This document shows positions 1-11,520 of a stretch of 64,000 nucleotides of DNA, one piece after another. Source of the stretch: Crocodylus rhombifer (Eukaryota; Chordata; Crocodylia; Crocodylidae); assembly GCA_038503035.1 (NCBI GenBank), contig JAVSML010000047.1, positions 62,001-126,000 of the forward strand, read 5' to 3'. The notes beneath the pieces are model-generated. The model did no database searches and was not told the origin of the DNA. It worked only from the letters and a program-made list of their open reading frames with translations. The position numbers and the translations under genes are program-made. Each line of letters begins with the position of its first letter. The stretch's first letter is position 1.

Positions 1-592
1 ATGATCAGACCCAAGACCAGGGATCTTTCTATCTCTCAAGAGTCATCACTGTTTACTTTGATATTAGATATTAAATGATATCTTTTTGTCATTTTTGTTG
101 CAGACCTTCTTTTCTCAGCAGTAAATTTAACTATAGCCAATATTAAACCAAAAATAATTTAACTGGCCAAGTCTCTACCTTTTACTTATGTTTGCCTATT
201 GCTTTTAGCTTTTTGCAGTATATCTTGGCAAAACTGAATGAGGACTCGGTTTATCTTCTCCATTTGAACATACCAGTTTCCCTGTTCCCCATCAATATAG
301 ACCAGTGGAACTCAGACATAAAGAGGGTGATAGAAACACTGGACAGAAAATCAAAGGCCTGCCCACGCTGAGTAGACCATTCAGCTGTTGTAGCTAAGAC
401 ACTCCACTTTCTTTAGCAAGTATCCAGCTGCCTTTGACTCCAGAACCTGAATGGCCCATTCAGAGTCCTTTACAGCTGGACTGCCCTTAAAAACAAGTGT
501 GGAGTAGTGGGCTCAAACTAATGCTTCTGGAGCTGTGGTAAGACACCTTAACTGTTCTGCCACCATGCCCCAACAGAGAATTGATTTTTAGG
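1..592. other. AT-rich intergenic DNA, no gene seen
   Basis: No coding signal, RNA gene or recognisable repeat is visible apart from a 33-bp stretch at 100-132 that recurs at 1817-1849 with one mismatch. The rest appears to be unique sequence. Confidence 0.5.
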
Positions 593-2200
593 GCTAGGTA
601 CAGGCAGTCAGAAAGCCCAAGGATGAATCAATTCAGTTTTTGCAGGTTGGTCTAAGCTGCATAGATTAAATTGAAACAGAAGTGAACAGACATTAATCTT
701 TGTTTCAGGAAATGCTGCCACATGCCTGCAGTGGCTCAGGCCATAAGCCAGGGGTACTAGAGCATGGCTCTCTGGCTGTGGGTTTGCTTCCTATTCCTGC
801 TGCCTCAAGTCTCTGGGATTTGCAGTCCAGAATTACAGCAGCGGGACTCTGCAGGGTTGTTTATCACTTCCTCTTCCTGTTTCCAGGTGCTTCTGGGATT
901 TGTAGTCCACAGCTTCAACCAGCAGTAAGTTTGAGCTGGGGAAGGAGTATTTAACCCTCCTCCCTGGCCCCAGATCCCAGCTGGGGTTTGCCTGGTGGAA
1001 GGGATAGTCTTCCGTCTGCAAACTGGGCTGCACCCCTAGCTCAGCTTGCCCTCGCCTCTTGTCAGCTGGCCTTCACTGCTCTAGCTAGGGAGCAGAGGAT
1101 CGGGGCCAGCTCTGCCTTCCGAAGCAGACAACCCAGGGCCGCAGAGCATGCTGGGATGTTGGGCATAGGTGGGGGCTAATGGGGCAGCCCAGCTACAGGC
1201 TTCTGGAGGCTGCAGCAGGGGTGGGGAGGTGGGGGTGCACATGCAACAGTGAGCGAGGGAGTGGAACTGGGGCTGAGGCAGGTGGTGCACACCCAGGGTG
1301 GGGTGGGGTGGGGTGGAGTGCAGGACAGCCATGAGCGGCCTGTCCAGGTCATGCAGCTCCTGCTGCTATGCACACCCTGGGGGGCACAGGGGGACATGTG
1401 CTCTTAGATCTGCATGGGGCATAGTGGGCTGCCTCTCACTGTGGGCTGGGACCGGGGCTGGGGAAGTGCCAGGCTTTTCCTGGGGGGGGGGGGCTGAGTT
1501 GGACTGCGCTCAGGGTGGGCAGTGGTGACACTGGGAGGAGGGCTATGGGGGGGCTGTAGCCACCCCAAAATTCACCATAGCCCATCCCAGCCTTCCTCCC
1601 ATCACCACCGCTGCCCACCCCAAGTGCAGCACGCCTCAGCCTCTGCTGAGAGGAGCCCAGCACTGCCCCAGCCCACCCAGCCACGTGCAGATTCAGTCAC
1701 AAGCCCTCCATGCCCTCTTGGGGTACACATAGCAGCAGGAGCTTCCACCTCCTCCCCATGCCCTGAAAGACAAGCTGTTCACAGCTCTGTCCTGTACTCC
1801 ACTCCATCCTAGCTAGGCAGACCTTCTTTTCGCAGCAGTAAATTTAACTGCATCATGGCCCTTTCCCCTCCCCTCTACTTCTTCCCTCACAGACTTATCT
1901 GCTGGGGGGGGGAGTGCACCTGCATGCCCATGCTCTGTCCCCCCAAATATTTCTTTCTCCCTCTGCCTATGGGAGACTCTGATGTAACCTGAATCAGGAA
2001 AGGGTCTGGGACAGAAGTTTCATAAACCAGTTTGACCCAAATCAGTTAAGTCTGATACCACATTCAACCAAGTTTATCTCAAACCAGTTTCAGCTATTTT
2101 GAAACTGGTGTATGTTCACTGAACTTCTGTTCTGTTACAGGTTTAAAACAGTTTCTGATCACTTAAACCAGTGTATGTGTTACTTTTGTCCCTAGCTTAA
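593..2200. mobile_element. Non-autonomous DNA-transposon-like element (crocodilian repeat family)
   Basis: The left end (GGCTAGGTACAGGCAGTC) and the reverse complement of the right end near 2200 (GCTAGGGACAAAAGTAAC) look like degraded terminal inverted repeats. The left roughly 110 bp (593-700) has a clear second copy at 38098-38205, which shows it belongs to a dispersed family. The interior (about 960-1830) is GC-rich, with short G-runs and no credible open frame. No transposase is present and no clean target duplication was found, so the ends are approximate and superfamily assignment is open. Confidence 0.5.
1296..1316 (+). repeat. (GGGGT)n run with G-quadruplex potential
   Basis: About four consecutive GGGT/GGGGT units lie on the plus strand inside the GC-rich interior of the element at 593-2200. 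Four closely spaced G-tracts with one-base loops satisfy the usual G-quadruplex pattern. A separate G-run lies near 1482-1492. No function is implied. Confidence 0.7.
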
Positions 2201-4534
2201 AAGAGCAAATAAAATTGACAAGAATATACATAGTCACCAGTTCTGTTAGGTAGAATAACTCCTAGCACCTTTTCTTCCTATTTCTGTTCCCCTTATTGTG
2301 AAGTATTATAAGTGGTGGAAATAAAACAGTGGGATCCACCTTGCATAATTCTATCTATAGGAAATGAAAGGGAAAGGGGACATGTTTCCATTTGTTTGAA
2401 AACAGAAGACAAAATATTTCTGCAAGGTTTGAGTTAGTTGGGAGCAACTCTTTTTTCTCTTTAGCTTATTTCTTGATGATTGCCTTTTTGTGTGAGGTAG
2501 TTGGTGCTCACTGTCATGAATTCCTGGTGAAGCAGTGACTTGAAGCCATATATAGAGAAGGAATATGACCTGGGTCTCTCTTGACCTTATTCTCCAGAGT
2601 CCAGCAATGCTGGATGAAGTAATGGCATGCACCATGTACACAGTTTTATTTCTTCAAGACCATCCTTTAAGCTCAGCACCTCTCTCAGATCTCTGAAGGG
2701 ATGGGCTCCTCCACAGGTGGTAGTCAGGTAGTGAAGAGAGAGAAGTGTGCCATAGGCTGATTACATTATTCTCAATATGGAGTAATAGATGCTTCCATGC
2801 CTCTAGAGCAATAGTAGTTGTCATACCCTGGATTAAGTTATCATCAAACCAGTATTTAACAGCAGTCAGTGAAGTTTATTGAGAGTAATACTATGCTCTT
2901 TTGAACGTACGGCTTGGATGACTCAGTACTTTGCCTTTCTGTAGAATTGAATATAGAAACCATTACATTTTTTTCTACTTCCCCCCCCAAATTAAATTTG
3001 CTTTTAAGTGCTATACCAGATGACACTTTCACAGCTTTAAAACAGCTTTGATGTTTATATGTTAAGGTATTCTGCAAATTAATGCACTAAACCACTTTTG
3101 TAGGTAGGAGTCAAATTTAGCAAACAAATCATTAAAGTAATTTGTAACTGACGACATGTCAAAGCATAATTTCCTATGAATTCTGCAGAGCAAGGCAAGA
3201 ATTTTGCTCAGTGAGAACTAGATATTTTTTCATTTAATTCCAGTCATGTTTTACTGAATTATAGGGTTATTTTTTCCCCCCTGAAGTATTTATTGACTCT
3301 CAAATTCCATCTCACTTATATATTTTCTGCAAATCTTTTTAGATGTATGAACAACCCCATCAAAATTCCCAGGGTCAGGTTTTAAATTACCCAGCAACAG
3401 AGGCCAAGGGAGAACAAAATCCTATTTTAAGTGAAGGATTCTGAGATTTCAAAATATGCTTCCCTTTTGAATAAGAATAAAAACAGGAGATATGAAAATT
3501 CTCAAACGTAGCAAACATATAATACAATACAAAATAATATAACATGAAATAAACACTTCAAAGCAAAAAGTCATTTTAAATTGAAAACTGTATGTATATC
3601 ATTTTCAAAATATTAAAATGGATAATATCTTGAGCTTTTACATTTTTAAGAAGGAAACTCTTTCAATGCCAACCTAATTTTATGGGGAAAAATGATTTTG
3701 ATAGGACAGCATATTCTGATGGAAAATTATTTTGTCAGGGTATCTCTAACCATCTCTCTTGGCATCCAACTTAACGTAATTTCTTTTTTCCAGGCCAGGC
3801 CATGGCTCCAAGCCTGGGGTTCTGGCTTGACCAGCATGGCCTCTCATCATGGCCTGACATCTGACAGCTGGTCACCTAGGCAAGTCAAGGCTGTCCTGAG
3901 GTCTCCAGCCCTCTGCCCGTTTAGTGGCACTGGAATGGCTGGCTGGGGTCAGCTAACCCACCAGTTTCTCTGTATGAAGAACAAAAAGGGTCTGGGCAAC
4001 AGTTCAAAATTTGATCCTAGACTGCCTTGCTCTGGTTTGTGATGGCTAAAATTTCATTTTTTTAGAATTTGAGTGCTTTAGTGTTTATTGCTTATTATTC
4101 AACATATTCAATATAAGTGTGGCTAACCAGTGTGCTAGAAAACAAAATAAGACTGTCATGGCCTAGCAGGGGAGCAGCCCTGTAACAAGGCAGAGCAGTT
4201 TGCGGTATTCCAGAGAGAACTTTTCTGGGAGTAGTCAGTGTCTAATGAACCTTCAGAAGACAAGCGGCCCCATCTCCCATGTATTCAAAAGATAAGAGCA
4301 CAACTGCAGGAATTAACCTGTCCTGGTATCTAAAAGTCCTAGCTAGGGATGGAAAGTTTCCATTATATGATCACATCATACCAGATGCCTGGTACATGAA
4401 ATGCATGTGGACAGCACCCCCATTGGCTTTTAAAGGCACATTGGACTGGGCCACCAATGAATGAGTACCAGCTATGTACACAATGAATGGACTAAAGGTA
4501 TAACACTGAATGAAAGAGAGGGTGTGTTTATCAC
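2201..4534. other. Intergenic DNA, mostly AT-rich
   Basis: No gene recognised. A GC-richer block at about 3790-4030 contains a 116-codon open frame (3692-4042) with no recognisable domain and a composition like the repeat DNA elsewhere in the window. The remainder is AT-rich with stops in all frames. Confidence 0.5.
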
Positions 4535-4742
4535 CAGGGATCCTGATTTGCTTTGATTTTAAAAAATCCCCAATTTTCAGTTAAAAAAAAAAATCCACAT
4601 TTTTCTGTGATTTAAATGAAATACCACCATATATATATATAATGATATTTCATTTTAATTGTGGAAAAATGTAGATTTAGAGTTACTCTTTTTTAACCAA
4701 AAATTGGGGATGTTTTTAAAACAGAGAAAACCAGGATCCCTG
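4535..4742. mobile_element. Palindromic hAT-like MITE, 208 bp
   Basis: The left end starts CAGGGATCCTG and the right end is its complement, CAGGATCCCTG. The arms match almost through the whole element (for example TTTTAAAAAATCCCCAATTTT against its complement at 4702-4723), leaving only a short AT-rich (TA)n centre near 4630-4642. CAGGG ends are typical of hAT-derived MITEs. The flanking 8-mers (4527-4534 and 4743-4750) agree at 5 of 8 positions, so a decayed 8-bp target duplication is possible but unproven. Confidence 0.75.
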
Positions 4743-5965
4743 TTCTTCGCTCAGCAACTTCCTCCAGGTGAGAGCACCACAAACTGAAGCAAGCTACCCA
4801 CAAAAGATGATCATATGCTGGCCAGATGTCCATCTTCTTGTGTGCATTCCTGGGCCACAGTGCATGGTAAGCCTTTGTTTGCCTGCTAATTATCATATGC
4901 TGCTACTCTAAATAGATAAAGTTCTCCAAATTATCAATGAGATCCATTGTGATTGGTCATTTCAGGGTTGTTTTACTCCACCCACAATCAAATATGGGCT
5001 GCTGAATCTTAAAATCAGGCCAACAGTTTGTGCTCTGATTTGGCTATTTGTTTGATCCGCTAGGGGGCACTATTTACTGTAAGAGGCCTGTCTGGCCCTT
5101 AATGTGTAATCACAAATGTGTGAGAATACAAGAGATGCAAGAGTTTTCCTCATTGGGTCTTTATATGAATAGTTCTTCTTTGGCTGTTGTTTGTTTTCAT
5201 GACTAGCTCCATATGGGGTTCTGTGCTTTTAATTGATTGATTTTAACTGGTTAGGTTTTTTAGACTTTTTTTTTTATATAGAAGGTTAATAAAAGTCAAA
5301 AAGTCTCTGTCTCAATCTCAGTCTCTGTCTGTCTGTCTCTTTCCTTCTCCTCCTTTTCTTTTTGAAAACCAGAAAAAGGAACTATATTATCATTAGCTCA
5401 AGCTGAAAGAAAAATAAATGTCAGTGTGATACTGAAAGTGCTTAGGTACATGACCTGATGTTCTACTGATTTGAACAAAGCATCCATTTAAAACTTTAGT
5501 CCAGGAATATGTTGGCAGAAAGGTGTGGGCAGCAGTGAAGGAAAAAAACGGGTTACAGAGGAAAGAAAATCTTGAAAAGTTTGAAAGGTAATGTGTGAAA
5601 GAAAACTATTTCAGGATTAGAGCTGATTTACCAACCAAATTAATTGGAATAAAATGTCATTAATAATACAAGCAAATTGGTTAAAAAAAGTCTAATTAAA
5701 AATGCATAGCTAGCCCAGAAAATTAAAAGTGGGATAAGAAACCAAGTCTTGAAATGAAGCTGGAATGAAAAACAATGAATTCCTAATCAATAGGTTTTGT
5801 TTTTAAAGCCAATAAAGAATGTAAACTACCGCATGCACTCCATGAAGTACAGTGGTTATTAAAACCTGGATTGGAATTTCAAAAAGGATTGGAACTGACT
5901 TAATTCAGTCGCCACTGAAATTAGTAAGGGTACTACATTTGTGGTGGGAGTACTGCAAGCAATGT
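4743..5965. other. Intergenic DNA with a short TCTG-rich simple repeat
   Basis: No gene is recognised. A TCTG/TCTC-rich simple-sequence patch lies at about 5306-5345. The remainder is AT-rich and apparently unique. Confidence 0.5.
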
Positions 5966-7268
5966 CATCTTGCTATAGGTAGACAAGGTTCTCTGTGGTA
6001 TCTTTTATTAGACCAACTAAATAGCTGGAAAGTACCTGTCTGCATTTTACCAGCTCCATTCTATCACCAGTTCAACATTCTCCACTTTCCCTCCCACCTG
6101 CCTGTCTCACACCTATCCTCTCATTCCCTCTGATCCTCACTGCCACACATTCACCTTTTCACAGACCTGCATTTTGGCTTCTATTCCATCCAGGAGAGCA
6201 CACACAACACCAGCAGACTCTCCCTATGCCTGAAGAAGGGTGTTTGTGCCTGAAAACTTGAAAAGAACATTTTTTCCAACTATTTAGTTCGGGGGTGGGC
6301 AAAGTATGGTCCAGGCTGGATGCGGCCCACTAAGCCATTCTATCCAGCCTGTGGGGGCCCTAAAAAATTTAGAAAATTCATATTTATCTGTCCTTGGTTC
6401 CTGTACAAGATGACAGGAACCAGGGGCAGTAGGACACAGGGGAAGCCCTGGCAGGCTCCTGCAACAGCAGTGCCTTCCTGGCCCTGCCCCCCTGCACTCA
6501 ACCCCCTACTGGGGCTTTTGGCCTGGGACCATGTGGTTCCTCGGCTGTGCCCGTGTGGGAAACTCAGGTAAGTTTGTGGGGGGAAGGGCAGGGGAGAACC
6601 GCGGCAGGAAACAAGCTGGTGCTGAGTGCAGGGAAAAGTGGCCTCTCCCCTGCCCCATGGCAGAGTGACTGCAGCATGGGGCACCAGCTGTGGGGTGGGA
6701 GAGGGGCCACTTTTCTGTGTGCTTAGTGCCAGCTTGTTCCCTGCCAGTGACTGTGTGGTTGGGGCTGTGCTCTGCTCCCTGCCTGTACTGTGGGGCTGAG
6801 AGGGGCACTGAGAGTGACCGGGCGCAGGAGCCAGTGGTAGTGTGGGACCTACATTGTTGTCCTGGGGTCAGCACTGGCAGGGCCCAGAGCAGGAGTACAG
6901 GGGTCCAAGCTGGCAGGGGCTTTATGGAGCGGGGCCAGCTCCCCCCTCTCACTGGCGGTGCAGCCAAGCTCAGCTCCACAGACTCCTGCCAGCCTGCATC
7001 CTGCTCTGGGCCCCAGAAATTGGTCCCAAGACATTGGGATATTGGTCCAAAGATGGTGACCAGGGGGTGAGGCACCTGTCAAGGGGCGAGGCTACCCATG
7101 TGGCCCTCAACAGCTTGCCAAAACTGGGTAAGCAGATCTCTGCCCAAAATAAATGCCTGCCTCTGGTTTAGTTGGTCTAATAAAAGATACCACGTTTACC
7201 CGAGCAGCCTTGTCTGCCTGTGTCATTAGACCAACATGGCTACAACCAGCAACCCATCTTGCTATAGG
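5966..7268. mobile_element. Foldback retroposon-like element, copy 1, interrupted by a hAT-like insertion
   Basis: A perfect 14-bp direct repeat, CATCTTGCTATAGG, lies at 5966-5979 and 7255-7268 and brackets the element. Inside, the left arm (AGACAAGG... then GGTATCTTTTATTAGACC at about 5997-6014) is inverted relative to the right arm (GGTCTAATAAAAGATACC at 7174-7191, ...CCTTGTCT). The right half before the insertion carries the family signature: GAGAGCACACAC, CCTGAAGAAGG, then CCAACTATTTAG. A hAT-like unit at 6290-7165 splits the right arm. Two more copies with long target duplications lie at 58356-58686 and 59771-59921, and a partial one at 26035-26165. No coding capacity is seen. The name foldback is descriptive and the mobilising enzyme is inferred. 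Confidence 0.8.
6290..7165. mobile_element. hAT-like non-autonomous DNA transposon nested in the foldback element, 876 bp
   Basis: The left end reads CGGGGGTGGGCAAAG and the complement of the right end reads CAGAGGCAGGCATTT, a degraded inverted pair in the CAGGGGTGGGCAAA style common at hAT termini. It is flanked by ATTTAGTT (6282-6289) and GTTTAGTT (7166-7173), an 8-bp duplication with one mismatch, as hAT transposases produce. Removing it rejoins the foldback arm at its expected AACTATTTAGTTGGTC junction. The interior is GC-rich and its open frames lack any transposase motif. Confidence 0.78.
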
Positions 7269-8035
7269 AATTTTGTGATTTGTTTGTGATTTGCCATTTG
7301 GCACACTTTCCTCTGACTTAGTATCAATCTTATGCTGCAGCAAGGGAGCACTGTGAACTTAGAGGTACAATGTTTTTTGGAGGAGATGTAAAACTAAGGT
7401 CCAGGCCACTTTTTGTTGCTTTTAACTTAGAGTTGTATATGTATATGAGTCTTTACAGGATTTGTCATATGAATACATGACAAATCTCTACTCAGAAGAC
7501 TTTAGGATTTAGAGTGTTAGAATGGGGAAGACACATTGTAAACAATTCCTAGTAAGGGTGGAAGTTATAAGACAAAACTAACTATTGTAGAGATAAATTT
7601 GCTAGGTAACAAATATTACAAAAATACACTGCAAAAATGTTATCATTTAATAGAAGCTATGAAGATAAAGAGATGATTGATTAATGTACAAATCAATACT
7701 TTAAAACATTTAGAGAGAAAACAGGACATTTCAAGAAACAGAATTGAGCTAGAAAGGCTAGGATGCAGGCAGATGAACTAGTTACTTCAGGGTAAGCATG
7801 TGCACATTGGCAGTTAGCATGGAGCAGCTGATTTAGGGTAAATTCTTGTCTTCTCATTGTTCTACCCTATTATCTTATTCATTTGCCCTTAACTACTGTA
7901 CAAAACCCAGTGTGGTTTAAAATACCTCTGATATGTTTGGGCTTGTAGACACTACCGGAATAACAAAACATGATGATGATAATTTTAAAAGTTTTAAAAC
8001 ATGTTCAGCCCACAGTGAGTTGGAGAAAAAATCTC
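7269..8035. other. AT-rich intergenic DNA
   Basis: No gene, RNA or recognisable repeat is seen in this stretch. Confidence 0.5.
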
Positions 8036-8460
8036 AGATGCACATTGTGGCATCCCCAGCTGGTGCTGTGAGTGTGCTGTCACTCCATGGTCTGGTCCCC
8101 TGACTTTTCTGCCACGACTTGATGGAATTGTAACTGAAGGGAGGGTCCAGTGGTGTTCCTCCCCCTGATCCAGAGATGGGTTACTCACTGGCTCACTGCA
8201 GTTGCTCCTGGGGCTCCATCTCCCCCACACCCCTTCCAATCACCAACCATGTGGACCGCTGTGCTGCCACGCCAATTCCTGGTTTTGGCTCATCAAATGC
8301 CCTGAGGAGTCTCCGCTTCATTGGCCACTGTCGGGAGCACAGGTTTGGAAGTTCAGCATGCTCACCCCTCTTCCTCCTTGGTCCACCTCCATCCCTACAC
8401 CGACCTTGGGTCTAAGGTGCCTACCTCAGGGCTGGAGTAGATTAGGCTGGTCGCATCTCT
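8036..8460 (-). repeat. Unclassified GC-rich dispersed repeat, copy C (divergent)
   Basis: Segments such as GGCTCCATCTCCCCCACACCCC (about 8211-8232) and the upstream CCACGACTTGATGG...GAAGGGAGGGTCC track the same order of motifs seen at 28640-28760 in copy B, so it is read on the minus strand like B. Similarity is patchy and the limits are approximate. No open frame with domain evidence is present. AT-rich and mixed unique DNA follows to about 9270. Confidence 0.4.
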
Positions 8461-9269
8461 TGCAGGGGACAGCCGACCATGGGTCTCTATCCCAGGGGCT
8501 GAGGTTTGTTATAGCAAGATTAATAAGTTAATTGCAAAATAATTATTTTCTAGGTGTGGCTGGATTAAATTTACTCATCTCACGTGGCTCCTTCTCCATC
8601 CCAGCCTGACTCCTGGGTAAGTTTTCTGTGGAACTGGGGTCCCTGGGCCCTCCTCCAGGAGCGGTGTCTGTCCCTGGCATTTAGGCCCTTGAGGGTGTAC
8701 CTTGCTGCCACACATCTAGATCCCAATCATGCCCACATTGAAAGGGAAAATATACAGATTTGCAGAAGGGAAGGGATTTCTAGCTGAGCTTAATGAAGTC
8801 AGGATTTAACTCATAGTAGGATGAGTGACTCCAATTCCAAGCTCAGAAGTTTGCATCCAGATTTCATTTCAAAGCCATCTGAGTTCCACATTCTGTAATC
8901 TCTTTGTATTCTATCTTCCAAAAAAATCATTTTATTTACAGACAAGATTGCATGTACATTAGGAAAAACTGATAAATTGCTCTTCCCTAAACCACGTGTA
9001 GTCTAGTGAAGGTACAGTGTGGTTTGGTAGCAAAACTCCCAGTTTTTCTTTTTTTAAATTTATTTTAAAATGCATTCCCTCCCCTTCCCCAACCATTTTT
9101 GACTTTTTCTCTCCTCTATTCCCTATAGATAATTACAAGTAAGATAAGATATAGGATAAGCTTTAACATTTTATTTTGGGTAGTAAGTTTTATTTTTCTC
9201 TCCCCTCTTTGCAAGAAGTTCCCTGCTATTTTGATATTGATACCCACTGTTTTATAAGTGATAATTATT

Positions 9270-10260
9270 ATGTTTGTACTTGTGGTGGCGATGTACCCCC
9301 ACAGGGGTTCAGAGGGGTGGAGGTGGGCTCCGTGGGTCCCAAAACCCCAGAACAGGCCCCCAGTGGGGGAAACTTACCCCCCTTCAGTCTGGCAGCATGG
9401 GAACCTGGACCACGGCCTCAGCCGCGCAAGCTGGTGTTATGTCAGCTGTTTGATCAGCTGTTCCTGTGCAGGGAACAGCTGGACAAATCACAGCGGCCAT
9501 ACTGGCTGCTGTGTGGAAGTCCTTGCAGTGAAGGAGAGCCAGAGGAAGAGGGAGGAGGTGAGCAGCACCCCAGAAGTGCTGAGGCTCCCAGAGCAAGGAG
9601 GAGTGGCACAGCCGGAGCAGCACCGGTGAGCAGGGCAGGGGAAATCTTTGATCCCCCTGCCGGAAGGAGGCAAGGGGGAGCACTTAGTCCCCCTGTAGGA
9701 GACAGAGCAAGGGAAGCACTGCAGCTCCCTGCAGCAGGCAGACCAAGGGAAGTGTCTGAGCTCCCTCCAGGAGGCAGAGAAGGGGCAACAGTTGAGCCCC
9801 CTGAAGGAGGCTGGGGAAAGGGAGGTAGCTCCATGTCCCTCCTCTCCCCGGGAGAATATTTCCTCTAAGTTAAAACAAAAAAATAGGAAGAAAAGAGGGG
9901 GGAAAAAAAAAAGAAAAATCAAAGAGCTAGAGAGAGAAAGAAGGTGAGGCATCAAGGTCGGAAATATCCAAGTCAACTGAGCCCCACTCTGACATGAGGA
10001 GCCCCACCTAAAGCAGGCAGCGAGCAAGCCACGTGGGGTCGAAACAACCATCACCGATCCGGTTGGCGAGTGGACGGGGTGTAGTGGAGGTGGAGCCCTG
10101 TGGAACATTGCAACACGTGACTGTGAGTACTGCTATTGTCGGGGTGCCCTTCTGAAAAGATCTCCACTGAACCCCCTCTCCTGGTACCTTAACATCAAAG
10201 TCATGGCAGGAGAGTTCAGGGGAGGGGCTATATACTTGACAGGCCATGCTACCCATAAGT
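9270..10260 (+). repeat. Unclassified GC-rich dispersed repeat, copy A, with internal tandem repeats
   Basis: The 3' part (about 10050-10240) aligns with the reverse complement of 28600-28775: GGGGTGTAGTGGAGGTGGAGCCC at 10077-10099 and CAAAGTCATGGCAGG near 10197 both have close counterparts there. The middle (about 9640-9830) is an imperfect tandem array of roughly 40-45 bp units around CTCCCTGCAGGAGGCAGA. This array keeps a 230-codon frame open (9176-9868), but the peptide is low-complexity and has no domain. It could be part of an LTR-type or other non-autonomous element; I cannot classify it. Confidence 0.5.
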
Positions 10261-10419
10261 CCCTAGTGATCACAGTACTGCTTTTACATTGAGTGATTAC
10301 TGTTTCAGGTGTATATATGTAAGTTAGCATAAGTCATGTCACGTTTCCATTTTGTATGTCAAGCCTCCATCTTTTGTCCTCTGCCTGGGCCCCTGTGTTG
10401 CAACTGTATGATTCCCCCA

Positions 10420-10776
10420 GGGGGGCCTGGTGACCATCTATAAACTCACTAGGGGGGACCAGAAGGGTTTGGGAGAGACCTTGTTTCCCCTAGCGCCTCC
10501 TGGCATAACAAGGAATAACGGGCATAAGTTGTTGGAGAGTCGGTTTAGATTAGACATCCATAAGAACTACTGCACAGTCAGGGCAGCTAGGATCTGGAAC
10601 CAACTTCCAAGGGAAATGGTGCTGGCTCCTACCCTGCGGGTCTTTAAGAAGAGGCTTGATGCCTACCTGGCTGGAGTCATTTGAGCTCAATTTTTCTCCT
10701 GCCCAGGCAGGGGGTCGGACTTGAAGATCTACAAGGTCTCTTCTGACCATACTTCTATGATTCTATGATTCTATGT
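10420..10776 (+). mobile_element. CR1 LINE 3' fragment
   Basis: The plus strand encodes the C-terminal end of CR1 ORF2 (10430-10684, 84 codons, containing RGDQKGLGE, NGHKLLESRFRLDI, WNQLPREMV and FKKRLDAYL), followed by a short 3' UTR with GGTCGGACTTGAAGATCT and the diagnostic terminal repeats CTATGATTCTATGATTCTATG. It is strongly 5'-truncated, as most CR1 copies are. Confidence 0.93.
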
Positions 10777-11379
10777 ACCCTCCCATGTAAATTTGTTCAC
10801 GGATGAATGAGAGTGATTGGGAATGACTGAAATACAATGGTAGCAGGCCTCTACTGAATGGCCTGTAATGACCAGGCCATCACCTTGCTTTGATCCATCC
10901 AGGAACCATGGACCTCACTGAGGAACAGAGACAAGAACCCAGCATTTGAAAGAAAAAAGACCTTGCAGAACCAGCAACTCTACCATTGTATCCCACCATT
11001 ACAGACACCTGAAACTACACATCCCTGTATGAAGCATGCATGCTCAGTATGCCAGGAGCTGACCCTTGCCTGGGCATGCCTCCTGTCACTAGGGTCACAC
11101 AAGGTCTGCCCCTATAAAAAGGGACAATGAGGACAGACCCAGTGGGAAATGGCATTTCTGAACAAGACCAGCTCCATGTCATGCTGCCTATCCACCGCAG
11201 AGGCCCTGCTAGTGACCCACTCTGGACAACACGAAGCTGAAGGAGACCCTGACTGGGCATCGAGGACCAACTTCCAGCCTGGGATAGGTAGATATCACCT
11301 GCACATTTCCTCCTCCAATTTGGACTCTCTCTCCTCCTGGACTTCAGCCCCTGCACCAAGCCTCTTTAACTCCTGCTGC

Positions 11380-11424
<45 letters not shown>

Positions 11425-11520
11425 GGAACCAATAAGCTATTGTGTCACCATCTCCCCGTTCAATAAAACCACTGTCATTTGTAACCCCGAGTTAAGTTGT
11501 ATGTTACTGATCCCTGGTCC
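10774..11520 (+). mobile_element. Probable solo LTR, plus strand
   Basis: The segment directly after the CR1 end carries a TATA box (TATAAAAA at 11113-11120) and a polyadenylation signal (AATAAA at 11462-11467) in the order and spacing expected for U3-R-U5 of an LTR. The possible start TGTACCC abuts the CR1 terminus at about 10774. A (TG)n microsatellite lies in the R-like part. The 3' limit is uncertain and no target duplication was identified, so this could instead be another promoter-bearing repeat. Confidence 0.45.
11383..11422. repeat. (TG)n microsatellite
   Basis: About 19 uninterrupted TG dinucleotides lie between AGTG and AAGGAACC. They generate the CVCVCV peptides in overlapping frames, which are not real proteins. 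Confidence 0.97.

Noticed and set aside
6506..7075. 189-codon minus frame and overlapping plus frames
   Set aside because: They lie inside the GC-rich non-autonomous hAT-like insert; no transposase motif in any frame.
9176..9868. 230-codon plus frame
   Set aside because: It spans a GC-rich dispersed repeat with a tandem array; the peptide is low-complexity P/G/R/E, with no domain, and the frame is kept open by the repeat unit.
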